A DNA stretch of 64,000 bases from Stenotrophomonas rhizophila (GTDB taxonomy: Bacteria; Pseudomonadota; Gammaproteobacteria; Xanthomonadales; Xanthomonadaceae). This document shows positions 8,838-17,969 of this stretch, piece by piece. Numbering within the stretch: position 1 is the first letter of the stretch; each line of letters begins with the position of its first letter. The stretch lies in NCBI RefSeq assembly GCF_003651185.1, contig NZ_RCDC01000004.1, positions 1,536,659 through 1,600,658 of the forward strand, written 5' to 3'. Under the pieces are notes generated by a model that searched no databases, had not been told where the DNA came from, and worked only from the letters and a program-made list of their open reading frames with translations. The position numbers were made by a program, and so were the translations under genes.

Positions 8838-10643
8838 ATGTCTTCCCGCCCCGCGCACGACCTGCTCAGCCGCATCTTTGGTTACGACGAATTCCGCGGT
8901 CCGCAGCAAGCGATCGTCGAGCATGTCGCCGCCGGCAATGACGCGCTCGTCCTCATGCCCACCGGCGGCGGCAAATCGCTCTGCTACCAGGTCCCCTCCC
9001 TGCTCCGCGACGGCACCGGCATCGTCATCTCGCCGCTGATCGCCCTCATGCAGGACCAGGTCGAAGCCCTGCGCCAGCTCGGCGTCCGCGCCGAATACCT
9101 CAACTCCACCCTCGATGGCGAAACCGCCGCCCGGGTCGAGCGCGAACTGGTCGCCGGCGAACTGGACATGCTCTACGTCGCCCCCGAGCGACTCCTGACC
9201 GGCCGCTTCCTCTCGCTGCTCTCGCGCAGCCGGATCGCGCTGTTCGCCATCGATGAAGCCCATTGCGTCTCGCAGTGGGGCCACGACTTCCGCCCCGAAT
9301 ACCGCCAGCTCACCGTCCTGCACGAGCGCTGGCCCGACGTCCCGCGCATCGCGCTGACCGCCACCGCCGATCCGCCGACCCAGCGCGAAATCGCCGAACG
9401 CCTGGACCTGACCAACGCCCAGCACTTCGTCAGTTCGTTCGACCGGCCCAACATCCGCTATACCGTCGTCCAGAAAGACAACGCCAAGCGCCAGTTGCTG
9501 GACTTCCTGAAGGTCCACCGTCAGGAAGCCGGTATCGTCTACTGCATGTCGCGGCGCAAGGTGGAAGAAACCGCCGAATTCCTGTGCAAGGAGGGCATGA
9601 ACGCCCTGCCCTACCACGCTGGCCTGCCCGCCGAGGTACGCGCCGCCAACCAGCGCCGCTTCCTGCGCGAGGATGGCATCGTCATGTGCGCCACCATCGC
9701 CTTCGGCATGGGCATCGATAAGCCGGACGTGCGCTTCGTCGCGCATACCGATCTGCCCAAATCGATGGAAGGGTATTACCAGGAAACCGGGCGCGCGGGG
9801 CGCGATGGCGAGCCTGCCGAAGCCTGGCTCTGCTATGGGCTCGGCGACGTCGTGCTGCTCAAGCAGATGATCGAACAGTCCGAAGCCGGCGAAGACCGCA
9901 AAACGCTCGAACGGTCCAAACTCGACCACCTGCTCGGCTACTGCGAATCCATGCAATGCCGCCGCCAGGTGCTGCTGGCCGGGTTCGGGGAAACCTATCC
10001 CCAACCCTGCGGCAACTGCGACAACTGCCTGCTGCCGCCGGATGCCTGGGATGCCAGCGTCGCCGCCCAGAAAGCGCTGAGCTGCGTCTACCGCAGCGGG
10101 CAGCGCTTCGGTGTCGGCCATCTGATCGACATCCTGCGCGGCGGTGACAACGAGAAGGTCCGTCAGTTCGGGCATACCGAGCTGAGTACCTACGGGATCG
10201 GCAAGGACCTGGATGCCCGCAGCTGGCGCAGCGTGTTCCGCCAGCTGGTCGCCTCCAGCCTGCTCGAGGTGGACAGCAGCGCGTACGGTGGCCTGCGCCT
10301 GACCGATGGCAGCCGCGAGGTGCTCAAGGGCCAGCGCAAGGTCATGATGCGGCGCGAAACACCCAAGGCCGCCCGCGAGCGTGACCGCAGCGGCCAGCGC
10401 ACCGGCCTGTCGGTGCTGCCGCAGGATCTGGCGCTGTTCAATGCGCTGCGTGGCCTGCGTGCCGAACTCGCGCGCGAGCAGAACGTGCCGGCCTTCGTGA
10501 TCTTCCACGACAGCACCCTGCGCAATATCGCCGAACAGCGCCCCACCAGCGTTGACGCCCTGGGCCGGGTCGGTGGCATCGGCGGCACCAAGCTGGCCCG
10601 CTACGGCGACCGCCTGGTCGAGATCGTGCGCGAGGAAGGCTGA
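8838..10643 (+). CDS. recQ: ATP-dependent DNA helicase RecQ
   Basis: A 601-residue RecQ, the usual bacterial length. The 3'-5' helicase unwinds recombination intermediates and stalled forks. Visible features are the [11 protein letters not shown] entry motif, Walker A PTGGGKS (41-47), the DEAH box ([12 protein letters not shown]), and SFDRPNIRY and [10 protein letters not shown] in the second RecA lobe. Four cysteines form the RQC zinc site (CRRQVLL through CGNCDNC). A winged helix and a C-terminal HRDC domain (around 525-600) follow. No strong ribosome binding site is visible before the ATG at 8838. The next gene (copL) starts 95 bp downstream. Confidence 0.96.
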   Translation: MSSRPAHDLLSRIFGYDEFRGPQQAIVEHVAAGNDALVLMPTGGGKSLCYQVPSLLRDGTGIVISPLIALMQDQVEALRQLGVRAEYLNSTLDGETAARVERELVAGELDMLYVAPERLLTGRFLSLLSRSRIALFAIDEAHCVSQWGHDFRPEYRQLTVLHERWPDVPRIALTATADPPTQREIAERLDLTNAQHFVSSFDRPNIRYTVVQKDNAKRQLLDFLKVHRQEAGIVYCMSRRKVEETAEFLCKEGMNALPYHAGLPAEVRAANQRRFLREDGIVMCATIAFGMGIDKPDVRFVAHTDLPKSMEGYYQETGRAGRDGEPAEAWLCYGLGDVVLLKQMIEQSEAGEDRKTLERSKLDHLLGYCESMQCRRQVLLAGFGETYPQPCGNCDNCLLPPDAWDASVAAQKALSCVYRSGQRFGVGHLIDILRGGDNEKVRQFGHTELSTYGIGKDLDARSWRSVFRQLVASSLLEVDSSAYGGLRLTDGSREVLKGQRKVMMRRETPKAARERDRSGQRTGLSVLPQDLALFNALRGLRAELAREQNVPAFVIFHDSTLRNIAEQRPTSVDALGRVGGIGGTKLARYGDRLVEIVREEG

Positions 10644-10678
10644 TGCCCCGGCGCGTTCAGTCAGACCCGGCTCCAGAG

Positions 10679-10694
10679 TTGAACCCTGCGTTCA
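10679..10694. promoter_or_regulatory. Inverted repeat upstream of copL
   Basis: TGAAC-CCTGC-GTTCA lies about 45 bp before the copL start, in the recQ-copL gap. It could be an operator of a copper-responsive regulator. No regulator gene is adjacent and the motif is short, so this is tentative. Confidence 0.25.
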
Positions 10695-10737
10695 GCCGCG
10701 GGTGCGGCCGCCAGGGTTTGGCAGTAAGGTGAGCCCC

Positions 10738-11133
10738 ATGTCCGCCAGTGGCCTGCTCCTGCGAGTCGTCCTGATGCTCAGCCTGTTGCTCAATGGGCTG
10801 AACGTGGCCATGGCCGGCCCGATGGCACTGGCCCTGGCCGAACCGGCCGTGGCCGGCAGCGCGGCACCGCCCTGCCATGGCGACGCGCCGATGCCCGCCG
10901 CACACGATCACCACACCATGGCCACCGCCGACACCGGCGTGCAGGCACCGCATGATGGCGACCACTGCAAGATCAAGGACTGCCTGCGCAGCTGCGCCCA
11001 GCAGCCCAGCCTGACCGTCCAGATCGCGTGGATCGCCACGCCGCCACCGTTGTCGCTGGCGCCGATCCTTACCGCGCATCCGTCGCGGCCGATGCCCCCG
11101 CTGGACCGCATCACCCGCCCTCCGATCGCCTGA
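10738..11133 (+). CDS. copL: CopL-family metal-binding regulatory protein
   Basis: A 131-residue exported protein with an N-terminal signal/TM segment (LLLRVVLMLSLLLNGLNVAMA). Its short mature part is rich in His, Cys and Met (PCHGDAP, HDHHTM, DHCKIKDC). CopL of Xanthomonas and Stenotrophomonas is encoded directly before copA and copB and is needed for copper induction of copAB; how it senses copper is not settled. Gene order here matches that operon. The ATG at 10738 was chosen because the hydrophobic leader starts there. The upstream part of the same open frame overlaps recQ. Confidence 0.85.
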   Translation: MSASGLLLRVVLMLSLLLNGLNVAMAGPMALALAEPAVAGSAAPPCHGDAPMPAAHDHHTMATADTGVQAPHDGDHCKIKDCLRSCAQQPSLTVQIAWIATPPPLSLAPILTAHPSRPMPPLDRITRPPIA

Positions 11134-11237
11134 TCCACCGCGCGCTGCGAGCGCCTGCCTGATGCTCTGCGCGCATGCCCCGGTGTGCGTGCGTTGACGG
11201 CACCGCGTGTGCCATTCGAATCAGATCCGGAGTTGCA

Positions 11238-13031
11238 ATGTCTTTCATTAAAACACCCGGCACGGGCACCCCGCCCATGCCGTCGCGGCGCCTGTTCGTG
11301 CAGGGCGTCGCTGCTGGCGGCGTGGTCGCCGGCCTGGCCGCCACCGGCCTGAGCCCGCGTGCGTTCGCCGCCGCCGGCCCCGGCCTGGCCGCTGCCCCGC
11401 AGGTGCTCAGCCACCACGACGTGCAGTTGAGCATCGGCGAATCGCTGGCCAATTTCACCGGCCGCACCCGCCCGGCGATCACCGTCAACGGCAGCCTTCC
11501 GGCGCCGATCCTGCGCTGGCGCGAAGGCCAGACGGTCAACATCCGGGTCGCCAATACGCTGCAGGGCCACCCCACCTCCATCCACTGGCACGGCCTGCTG
11601 CTGCCGGCCAACATGGATGGCGTGCCCGGCCTGAGCTTCAACGGCATCGCCCCGGGCGAGGCCTACCAGTACCGCTTCACCCTCAAGCAGTCGGGCACGT
11701 ACTGGTATCACAGCCATTCCATGTTCCAGGAACAGGCCGGCCTGTACGGCGCGCTGATCATCGACCCGCTCGAGCCGGCGCCGTATCACGCCGACCGCGA
11801 GCACGTGATCCTGCTCTCGGACTGGACCGACCTGGACCCCGGTGCGCTGTTCCGGCGCATGAAGAAGCTCGCCGAGTACGACAACTACTACAAGCGCACC
11901 CTGCCCGACTTCCTGCGCGATGTCCGCAAGGACGGCTGGACCGCCGCCACCGCCGACCGCGGCATGTGGGGGCGGATGCGGATGACGCCGACCGACATCT
12001 CCGACGTCAACGCCCACACCTATACCTACCTGCTCAACGGCACCGCCCCGGCCGGCAACTGGACCGGGCTGTTCCGCAGTGGCGAAAAGGTGCTGCTGCG
12101 CTTCATCAACGGCGGCTCGATGACCTATTTCGACGTGCGCATCCCTGGCCTGAAGATGACCGTGGTCGCCGCCGATGGCCAGTACATCCACCCGGTCAGC
12201 ATCGATGAATTCCGCATCGCCCCGGCCGAGACCTTCGATGTGATCGTCGAACCCAGCGGCCAGGACGCGTACACGATCTTCTGCCAGGACATGGGCCGCA
12301 CCGGCTATGCCGCCGGCACGCTGGCGGTACGCCACGGCCTGCAGGCGCCGATTCCCGCCCGCGACCCGCGCCCGCTGCTGACCATGAGTGACATGGGCCA
12401 CGACATGGGCCATGCCTCGAACGGGATGGCAGGCCACGACATGAAGGGCATGGAAGGCGGCTGCGGTGCCAGCATGGGCCACGGTGCGCACGGTGCCGAT
12501 CCCAAAGCGCCGCGTCACCCGGCCAGCGAGCAGGGCAACCCGCTGGTGGACATGCAGAGCATGGCCACCGAGCCCAAGCTGGATGATCCCGGTATCGGCC
12601 TGCGCGACAACGGCCGCAACGTACTCACCTACGGCGCGATGCGCAGCCTGTTCGACGATCCCGATGGGCGTGATCCCGGCCGCGAGGTCGAGCTGCACCT
12701 GACCGGCCATATGGAGAAATTCAGCTGGTCCTTCGACGGCATCCCGTTCGCCAGCGCCGAACCGTTGCGCCTGACCTACGGCGAGCGCATGCGCATCGTG
12801 CTGGTCAACGACACGATGATGCAGCATCCGATTCATCTGCACGGCGTGTGGAGCGATCTGGAAAACGCGGACGGCGCGTTCCACCTGCGCAAGCACACCA
12901 TCGACATGCCGCCGGGCACCCGCCGCACCTACCGCGTCCGTGCCGACGCGCTTGGGCGCTGGGCGTACCACTGCCACCTGCTGTACCACATGGAAGCGGG
13001 CATGATGCGCGAAGTGAGGATCGAAGAATGA
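11238..13031 (+). CDS. copA: Copper resistance multicopper oxidase CopA
   Basis: A 597-residue periplasmic multicopper oxidase that oxidises Cu(I) and sequesters copper. A twin-arginine signal (SRRLFVQG, about residues 15-22) indicates export folded through Tat. Cupredoxin motifs are in order: SIHWHG and YWYHSHS in the first domain, HPIHLHG in the third, and HCHLLYHMEAGMM with the type 1 Met at the C-terminus. Between domains 2 and 3 (about 375-420) is a Met/His-rich loop (MSDMGHDMGH, HDMKGMEGG) typical of copper-binding CopA. CCGGAG precedes the ATG at 11238. The stop overlaps the copB start (ATGA). Confidence 0.95.
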   Translation: MSFIKTPGTGTPPMPSRRLFVQGVAAGGVVAGLAATGLSPRAFAAAGPGLAAAPQVLSHHDVQLSIGESLANFTGRTRPAITVNGSLPAPILRWREGQTVNIRVANTLQGHPTSIHWHGLLLPANMDGVPGLSFNGIAPGEAYQYRFTLKQSGTYWYHSHSMFQEQAGLYGALIIDPLEPAPYHADREHVILLSDWTDLDPGALFRRMKKLAEYDNYYKRTLPDFLRDVRKDGWTAATADRGMWGRMRMTPTDISDVNAHTYTYLLNGTAPAGNWTGLFRSGEKVLLRFINGGSMTYFDVRIPGLKMTVVAADGQYIHPVSIDEFRIAPAETFDVIVEPSGQDAYTIFCQDMGRTGYAAGTLAVRHGLQAPIPARDPRPLLTMSDMGHDMGHASNGMAGHDMKGMEGGCGASMGHGAHGADPKAPRHPASEQGNPLVDMQSMATEPKLDDPGIGLRDNGRNVLTYGAMRSLFDDPDGRDPGREVELHLTGHMEKFSWSFDGIPFASAEPLRLTYGERMRIVLVNDTMMQHPIHLHGVWSDLENADGAFHLRKHTIDMPPGTRRTYRVRADALGRWAYHCHLLYHMEAGMMREVRIEE

Positions 13032-14095
13032 GCCGCGCTCCTCTCACCGCGCTGTCCGCACTGAGCGCCGCCCTGCTGCTGGCGTTGGCCGCACCGGCCT
13101 GGGCACAGTCGCATGCCGGCCATGCCACGGCGCCGACCACAACCACAGCCGACACACCACCGGCGGATGACCGCCCGATGGATCACGGCAGCATGGATCA
13201 CACCAAGATGGACCATTCAACGATGGACCATGGCAGCACCGATCACAACCAGATGGACCACGCGACGATGGACCATGGCAGCACCGATCACAGCCAGATG
13301 GACCACGCGACGATGGACCATTCAACGATGGACCACGCCGCGATGGGCCATGGCACGCCGAAGCCGGCTGCCCCTACCGAACCGCTCGAACCGATTCCTG
13401 TCGTGACCGCCGCCGACCGCCTCGCCGCGTTCCCGCCGATCGACCACGGCGCGATGGAGCATGCGCCGGAGATCCACAGCCTGCTGCTGGTCAACCGCCT
13501 CGAACACTGGGACGGCCAGCACGGCACCGGCCAGGCATGGGAGGCCAGCGGCTGGGTGGGTGGCAACATCAACAGGCTATGGCTGCGCAGCGAAGGCGAG
13601 CGCAGCGACGGCCGCACCGGCTCGGCCGATCTGGAGGTGATGTACGGCCGCAGCGTGTCGCCGTGGTGGGACGTGCTGGTCGGCGTGAAGCAGGATTTCC
13701 GCCCGGCCGAGTCGCGCACCTGGGCGGCGTTCGGCATCCAGGGGCTGGCGCCGTACAAGTTCGAGACCTCGGCCACGGCGTATGTCGGCGAAGGCGGTCA
13801 GTTCGCGGCCACGGTGGAAGTGGAGTACGAGCTGCTGCTGACCAACCGCTTGATCCTGCAGCCGCTGGTGGAAGCCAGTTTCTCGGCCAAGGACGAGCCG
13901 GCGTATGGCAATGGCGCCGGCCTGAACAAACTCGAGGCCGGGCTGCGCCTGCGCTACGAGTTCAGCCGCCGCTTCGCGCCCTACATCGGCATCAGCCACG
14001 AGCGGCTGTTCGGTGATACCGCCGACTACCACGAAGCAGCCGGCGAACGTGCGCGCGATACCCGCTGGGTGGCGGGCGTGCGCGTCTGGTTCTGA
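13028..14095 (+). CDS. copB: Outer membrane copper resistance protein CopB
   Basis: A 355-residue protein with a signal peptide (to PAWAQ). The long N-terminal linker is built of MDH repeats (MDHGSMDH, MDHATMDHGSTDH and similar, about residues 48-115), a presumed copper-binding tail. The C-terminal CopB domain (about 140-355) looks like an outer-membrane beta barrel, with alternating strands and a terminal aromatic (VRVWF). The ATG overlaps the copA stop by four bases, so translation is probably coupled. Two 45-bp tandem units make up part of the repeat tail, a likely site of length variation between strains. Confidence 0.93.
   Translation: MSRAPLTALSALSAALLLALAAPAWAQSHAGHATAPTTTTADTPPADDRPMDHGSMDHTKMDHSTMDHGSTDHNQMDHATMDHGSTDHSQMDHATMDHSTMDHAAMGHGTPKPAAPTEPLEPIPVVTAADRLAAFPPIDHGAMEHAPEIHSLLLVNRLEHWDGQHGTGQAWEASGWVGGNINRLWLRSEGERSDGRTGSADLEVMYGRSVSPWWDVLVGVKQDFRPAESRTWAAFGIQGLAPYKFETSATAYVGEGGQFAATVEVEYELLLTNRLILQPLVEASFSAKDEPAYGNGAGLNKLEAGLRLRYEFSRRFAPYIGISHERLFGDTADYHEAAGERARDTRWVAGVRVWF
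13220..13309 (+). repeat. 45-bp tandem repeat inside copB
   Basis: Two adjacent 45-bp units (13220-13264 and 13265-13309) differ at one base. Each encodes 15 residues of the Met/Asp/His-rich copper-binding tail. Flanking sequence carries further degenerate copies of ATGGACCA. Confidence 0.85.
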
Positions 14096-14111
14096 TCCAG
14101 CAGCCATGACA

Positions 14112-14139
14112 GGTTCCGGGTACCGACGTACCCGGAACC
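14112..14139 (+). terminator. Hairpin after copLAB
   Basis: GGTTCCGGGTAC-CGAC-GTACCCGGAACC is a perfect 12-bp stem 16 bases after the copB stop. It has no T-run, but position and strength suggest the end of the cop operon transcript. Confidence 0.55.
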
Positions 14140-14195
14140 ACGGCCGACCCCAGGCGATGGCGTAAGCTGCCGGCCCCACCTGCCTGCCTTGCGCC

Positions 14196-14708
14196 ATGAT
14201 GTTGACCCTCCGCCGTGCCACCGTTGCCGATGCCGACGCCCTCTCGGCGATCGCCATCGCCACCTATACCGAAACCTTCGGCGATTCCTACCCGCCGCAG
14301 GATCTGCACGCGTTCCTGCACAGCCACTATTCGGTCGAGCCGCAGCGTGACGAGCTCGCCGATCCACGCAACGCGGCGTGGCTGCTGGAAGCCGGGGAAC
14401 GTGTGGTGGGGTATCTCGCCGCAGGGCCCAACAGCCTGCCCCATGCGGATGCCGCCGAGGGCGATATCGAGCTCAAACGCCTGTACCTGCTCGCCAGTCA
14501 CCACAGTGGCGGCCACGGCGCGCGCCTGATGGACGCCTTCCTGGCGTGGCTCGATCAGCCACAGCGGCGCACGCTGTGGATCGGCGTGTGGTCCGGGAAC
14601 GTTGGTGCGCAGCGCTTCTATGCGCGCTATGGCTGCAGCAAGGTGGGCGAATACGATTTCCCGGTCGGCGACAGCGTCGACCGGGAATTCATCCTGCGCC
14701 GCGCCTGA
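14196..14708 (+). CDS. GNAT-family N-acetyltransferase
   Basis: A 170-residue GCN5-related acetyltransferase; the substrate is not known. The acetyl-CoA fold shows in LKRLYLLASHHSGGHGARL (helix alpha-3 / P-loop region) and in the late motif GNVGAQRFYARYGCSKVGEY. It resembles another gene in this window (36187-36720, minus), sharing TFG-YPP-DL-AFL, the GAQRFYARYG block and the EFILRR terminus. The two are therefore paralogues. Two consecutive ATGs (14196, 14199) open the frame. It stands alone, downstream of the cop operon hairpin. Confidence 0.85.
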   Translation: MMLTLRRATVADADALSAIAIATYTETFGDSYPPQDLHAFLHSHYSVEPQRDELADPRNAAWLLEAGERVVGYLAAGPNSLPHADAAEGDIELKRLYLLASHHSGGHGARLMDAFLAWLDQPQRRTLWIGVWSGNVGAQRFYARYGCSKVGEYDFPVGDSVDREFILRRA

Positions 14709-14726
14709 GCGCAGCGCAGGCGTACA

Positions 14727-15023
14727 TCAGAAGTCGAACAGGTCCGACAGGAAGCTCTCTTTCTTTTTCTTGCGGTAGCCCTGCTGGTCGCCGTACTGCT
14801 GCTGGCCCAGGTGGCGGGTATCACGGTGCTGCACGGCGGCCGGCGGCGGCGGTGCGGCCGCGCGCACCGGCGCGGGTACGGCGGCACCGGCCGAGCGCTC
14901 GATGATCTTGTCCAGCTCGCCTCGGTCCAGCCACACGCCACGGCACTGCGGGCAGTAGTCGATCTCGATGCCCTGGCGCTCGGACATCTGCAGCGCTTGG
15001 GTCTTGCATACGGGGCATTGCAT
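14727..15023 (-). CDS. Zinc-ribbon protein of the TFIIB-type zinc finger family
   Basis: A 98-residue protein with two CxxC knuckles at the N-terminus (CPVC and CPQC, residues 3-28) followed by the family signature GVWLDRGELDKII. A disordered Ala/Pro linker and a Gln-rich stretch follow, then a basic tail (YRKKKKESF) ending in a hydrophobic SDLFDF. The family is widespread in proteobacteria and has no settled function; nucleic-acid or protein binding through the ribbon is a guess. It is convergent with the GNAT gene, with stops 18 bp apart. Confidence 0.85.
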   Translation of the reverse strand: MQCPVCKTQALQMSERQGIEIDYCPQCRGVWLDRGELDKIIERSAGAAVPAPVRAAAPPPPAAVQHRDTRHLGQQQYGDQQGYRKKKKESFLSDLFDF

Positions 15024-15176
15024 GGGCGGTCGTCCAAGGGGTAAAGCCGCACTCTAGCCGGTCGCACCTGACCGTGGTGCAACGCGGCCATGACCGATGG
15101 CCCCCCGACCTATGCCCCATGCTGCTGGTGTGGCAATGGCGAACAATCCACGCCGTCCCTGGATATGGAGCGTCCC

Positions 15177-15941
15177 ATGCCGTCCCTTCGCCTGCGCACT
15201 TGGCTGGCCACCTTCGTGGTGGTGCTGACCCTGGCCGTGTCGATCAATCTGCGCGACCTCGCCGCGTGGCTGGGCACGCCAATTCCGACGCTGCCGATTC
15301 CCTATGGCGGGGCCATCCTCGACAACGGCCTGGGCGTGCTGCTGGTGCTGGCCGTGGCTGCGCTGGTGCTGCGTCCCGGGCAACGCCTGCACGCGCTGCT
15401 CGGGTTGCGCTGGAATGGCTGGCAGGGCCCGGCGCTGGCCCTGCTGGCGACCCTGCCATGCTGGCTCGGCCTGTGGTGGCTGGGCGGTGTGAATCCCACC
15501 CAGGACCTGCTCGCCCTGCTGATGCTCGGCGTGCTGTTCCCGCTCGCCGAGGAGATCATCTTCCGCGGCTTCGGCTTCATCTTCGCGCACCGCCAGCAGC
15601 GTTGGCCGTGGCTGGCCGCCGCGCTGGTGCAGGCGGTGGTCTTCGGTGCGATCCACTGGTGGTCGTTCGGCGGCGGCGGCGGCATGGCGCTGCAGGTGTT
15701 CGCCATCACCGGCATCGGCGGGCTGGTGTTCGCCGGGCTCAATACGCTGGACGATTACACCCTGTGGAGCGGGCTGGCGCTGCACGTCTCGCTCAACCTG
15801 GCCTGGAACGTCTTCGTGATCACCGAGGCGACCGCCGTCGGCTGGCCGGCGACGGTGCTGCGTCTCTCGGCAGCGGGCCTGGCGGTCGGGCTGCTATGGG
15901 CCTGGCAGCGTCGTCGAAAACGTTCACTCGCCCTCGCCTGA
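15177..15941 (+). CDS. CPBP-family intramembrane metalloprotease
   Basis: A 254-residue multi-pass membrane protein (about seven TM segments). It carries the full ABI/CPBP active-site set: EEIIFR (residues 125-130), FGAIH (156-160) and HVSLN (203-207). Members are related to eukaryotic CaaX protease Rce1 and include bacteriocin-immunity proteins, but the substrate here is unknown. The ATG at 15177 was chosen because GGAG lies 7 bases before it; upstream in-frame starts would add a Cys-rich non-hydrophobic extension. The small receiver-domain gene follows 122 bp later on the same strand. Confidence 0.85.
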   Translation: MPSLRLRTWLATFVVVLTLAVSINLRDLAAWLGTPIPTLPIPYGGAILDNGLGVLLVLAVAALVLRPGQRLHALLGLRWNGWQGPALALLATLPCWLGLWWLGGVNPTQDLLALLMLGVLFPLAEEIIFRGFGFIFAHRQQRWPWLAAALVQAVVFGAIHWWSFGGGGGMALQVFAITGIGGLVFAGLNTLDDYTLWSGLALHVSLNLAWNVFVITEATAVGWPATVLRLSAAGLAVGLLWAWQRRRKRSLALA

Positions 15942-16063
15942 CCCGCGCTGACGCCGGCAGCACGGCCGGTTCACCGGGCATTTCGGCGCCGTCGACGATC
16001 TCCTCACCATCGCCCCGCGATACTTGCGCGCCCCTGTCCGGGGGTAAGCAGGAACCACGCTCC

Positions 16064-16462
16064 ATGTTGTTGTCCAAACACCATCCCGAACCCCGCGTGC
16101 TGTTGATCGAAGACACCGAAGACACCCGTGAGCTCAGCCGCATGGCCCTGGAAAGCCAGGTGTGCGAAGTCGTAGCGGTCAGTTCCGCCGAAGCCGCGCT
16201 GGGCCTGCTCCAGGCCGGCGAGCGCTTCGATCTGGTGTTCACCGATGTCTGCCTGGGCGCGGTGAGTGGCATCGAGGCGGCGCATCGGGTCAAGCAGGAA
16301 CAGCCCGGGCTGCCGGTGCTGGTCACCTCGGGCCTGGAGCCCTCCGTGGTGGTGCCGCAGCTCGGCCCGGGCATGCACTTCCTGCCCAAGCCTTACAGCA
16401 TGAGCGAGCTGCTCGACGCGATCCGTGCCTGCTTCCAGCACCCGCTGGCAGCCTGCGCCTGA
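16064..16462 (+). CDS. Stand-alone response-regulator receiver protein
   Basis: A 132-residue single REC domain. The acid pocket is E16/D17 (LLIEDTED), the phospho-acceptor is D61 (VFTDVCLG), the switch residue is S89 (LVTSG), and the conserved lysine with cis-proline is K109-P110. There is no output domain, so it probably works by protein-protein contact, as a CheY- or phosphorelay-type intermediate or as the sink of an orphan hybrid kinase. AGGAA sits 9 bases before the ATG. No histidine kinase is near. Confidence 0.88.
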   Translation: MLLSKHHPEPRVLLIEDTEDTRELSRMALESQVCEVVAVSSAEAALGLLQAGERFDLVFTDVCLGAVSGIEAAHRVKQEQPGLPVLVTSGLEPSVVVPQLGPGMHFLPKPYSMSELLDAIRACFQHPLAACA

Positions 16463-16610
16463 GGCGAGTCGCCGGCGGCCGTCCGGGCGCGCAGCTCAGT
16501 GATCTTCATCCGCATTTCATGTCCGCGTGGCCATCGTCGGTGCCGGGAACAGGGGTCTCCCGCTTCCCATACGATGCGACGCGCTCCTTTTCCTTGCCGG
16601 AATCGACGAC

Positions 16611-17276
16611 ATGCTCTTCCGTATGCTGCTGGCCACGCCCTTGCTGTTGATGCTGCCGTTGGACGACGCACGCGCGGATGACTTCGTCACCTGTGAGAGC
16701 CGCGACAACCGCTATCAGTCCTGCACCCTGCCCCGCGCCGGCTACGTCACCCTGGACCGCAAACTGTCCGGTGCGGACTGCCGCCAGGGCCGCAACTGGG
16801 ACTACGACCGCCGCGAGGTGTGGGTCGACGATGGCTGCCGCGCCTCGTTCCGGGTGCACGGCGGCAACGATCGCGATGACCGCCATGACGATGACAACCA
16901 CGACGCCAAGGTCGCCGCCGGCGTGTTGATCGGTGCGGCGATTCTCGGCGCGTTGGCCCACAACGCCAACAAGGATGACGCGCGCTACGACGACGAGAAC
17001 TACCAGGGCGCACGCCACACGTCCTACGTGCCCAACTGGATGATCGGCGAGTTCGAGGGCTACAACCCGACCTTCAACGCCGACATCCGCATGCGCATCG
17101 ACAGCGACGGCCGCATGAGCGCACAGACGCGTGGGCAGTCGTTGAATGGCTGGGTCAATGGCGGCCAGCTCAACGTCGGCAGCAGCGTGTTCGACATCAG
17201 CCAGAGCCGCGAGGGCTTCGTCACCACCGAGGTGGGCGACCGCCAGAACGAGGTGCGTTACCGCCGCGTGCCTTGA
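16611..17276 (+). CDS. Secreted DUF3011 protein with glycine-zipper-like segment
   Basis: A 221-residue exported protein with a short signal peptide (to about residue 22, ARA). One DUF3011 module follows (about 24-80): FVTCESRDNR, CTLPRAGYVTLDRKLSG, CRQGRNW, DDGCRASF. A very acidic/His-rich linker (NDRDDRHDDDNHD) leads to a short hydrophobic VAAGVLIGAAILGALAH. The C-terminal beta domain starts VPNWMIGEFEGYNP. DUF3011 is a conserved cysteine/aromatic module of unknown role that is common in Xanthomonadaceae; three copies occur in the protein at 38778. The charged linker might bind metal. It is convergent with the lipoprotein gene at 17298. Confidence 0.8.
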   Translation: MLFRMLLATPLLLMLPLDDARADDFVTCESRDNRYQSCTLPRAGYVTLDRKLSGADCRQGRNWDYDRREVWVDDGCRASFRVHGGNDRDDRHDDDNHDAKVAAGVLIGAAILGALAHNANKDDARYDDENYQGARHTSYVPNWMIGEFEGYNPTFNADIRMRIDSDGRMSAQTRGQSLNGWVNGGQLNVGSSVFDISQSREGFVTTEVGDRQNEVRYRRVP

Positions 17277-17297
17277 GCTACGCGGCGATGGCCGCCA

Positions 17298-17969
17298 TCA
17301 CTTGGCGATCTGGCACTGCAGCGTGGTGCCGTAGAACTCCAGCGTGGTCTGGTCGTTGTGGATCCGCAGGTCGACACCTTCGCGCCCCCAGCGGCCACCG
17401 TTGTTTTCCTCACGGGTCACCGGCACCGGGAACACGATCGCCTGATCGTTGCCCCAACTGACCACGGCCGCGGTCGGGTCGATGTCGTTGTAGAACACCG
17501 CCGTCACCGGCTTGCTGTTGTCATCGCAGCGGTACTCGACCTTCGCCGGCACCTGGATGCCGCCAGCGTTGAGGGTCAGCTCGACCAGACGCGTCTGGTA
17601 GGACTCCACCAGGCAACGGTGCGGATCCACCGCGCGCGAACAGGCATCACGCCCCTTGATCCAGCCCCGCTGTTCGGCCGCGATGTCCAGCTCGTCCGGG
17701 CTGGTCTGCACCCGCTTGTAGAGCGCGGCCAGCTGGCGATCCAGTGCGGCCAGGCGCGCGTCGCCGCACACCAGCGTCTCCGCCTGGGACTGCGCCTTGG
17801 TGCAATCGAACGACGGCGGCTGCAGGGTCGGGCTGTCGGGGGCGGCGGGCGCGCTGGCAGCGGGGGCCGGCGCGGCCGGCTCTGCCGGAGTCGCGGTATC
17901 GGACGGCGCCGGCTTGGAACAGGCCGCGAGCGCAAGCGCCCCCACACCCAGCAGGACGAAACGGTTCAT
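17298..17969 (-). CDS. Lipoprotein with LprI-like and MliC-like lysozyme-inhibitor regions
   Basis: A 223-residue protein with a lipobox (LALAACSK, lipidated Cys at 17) and an Ala/Pro-rich spacer. It then has a Cys-paired LprI-type domain (FDCTKAQSQAETLVCG to GWIKGRDAC). The C-terminal part resembles the MliC/PliC fold (VEYRCDDNSKPVTAVFYND, then a pair of strands ending in CQIAK). Both domain types are linked to inhibition of host-type lysozyme, so an envelope defence role is plausible but inferred. GGAGGT precedes the ATG at 17969. The next gene upstream is divergent. Confidence 0.75.
   Translation of the reverse strand: MNRFVLLGVGALALAACSKPAPSDTATPAEPAAPAPAASAPAAPDSPTLQPPSFDCTKAQSQAETLVCGDARLAALDRQLAALYKRVQTSPDELDIAAEQRGWIKGRDACSRAVDPHRCLVESYQTRLVELTLNAGGIQVPAKVEYRCDDNSKPVTAVFYNDIDPTAAVVSWGNDQAIVFPVPVTREENNGGRWGREGVDLRIHNDQTTLEFYGTTLQCQIAK

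Noticed and set aside
13100-13400. CRISPR-like regular repeats in copB
   Set aside because: They are in-frame protein-coding tandem repeats with no spacers and no cas genes.
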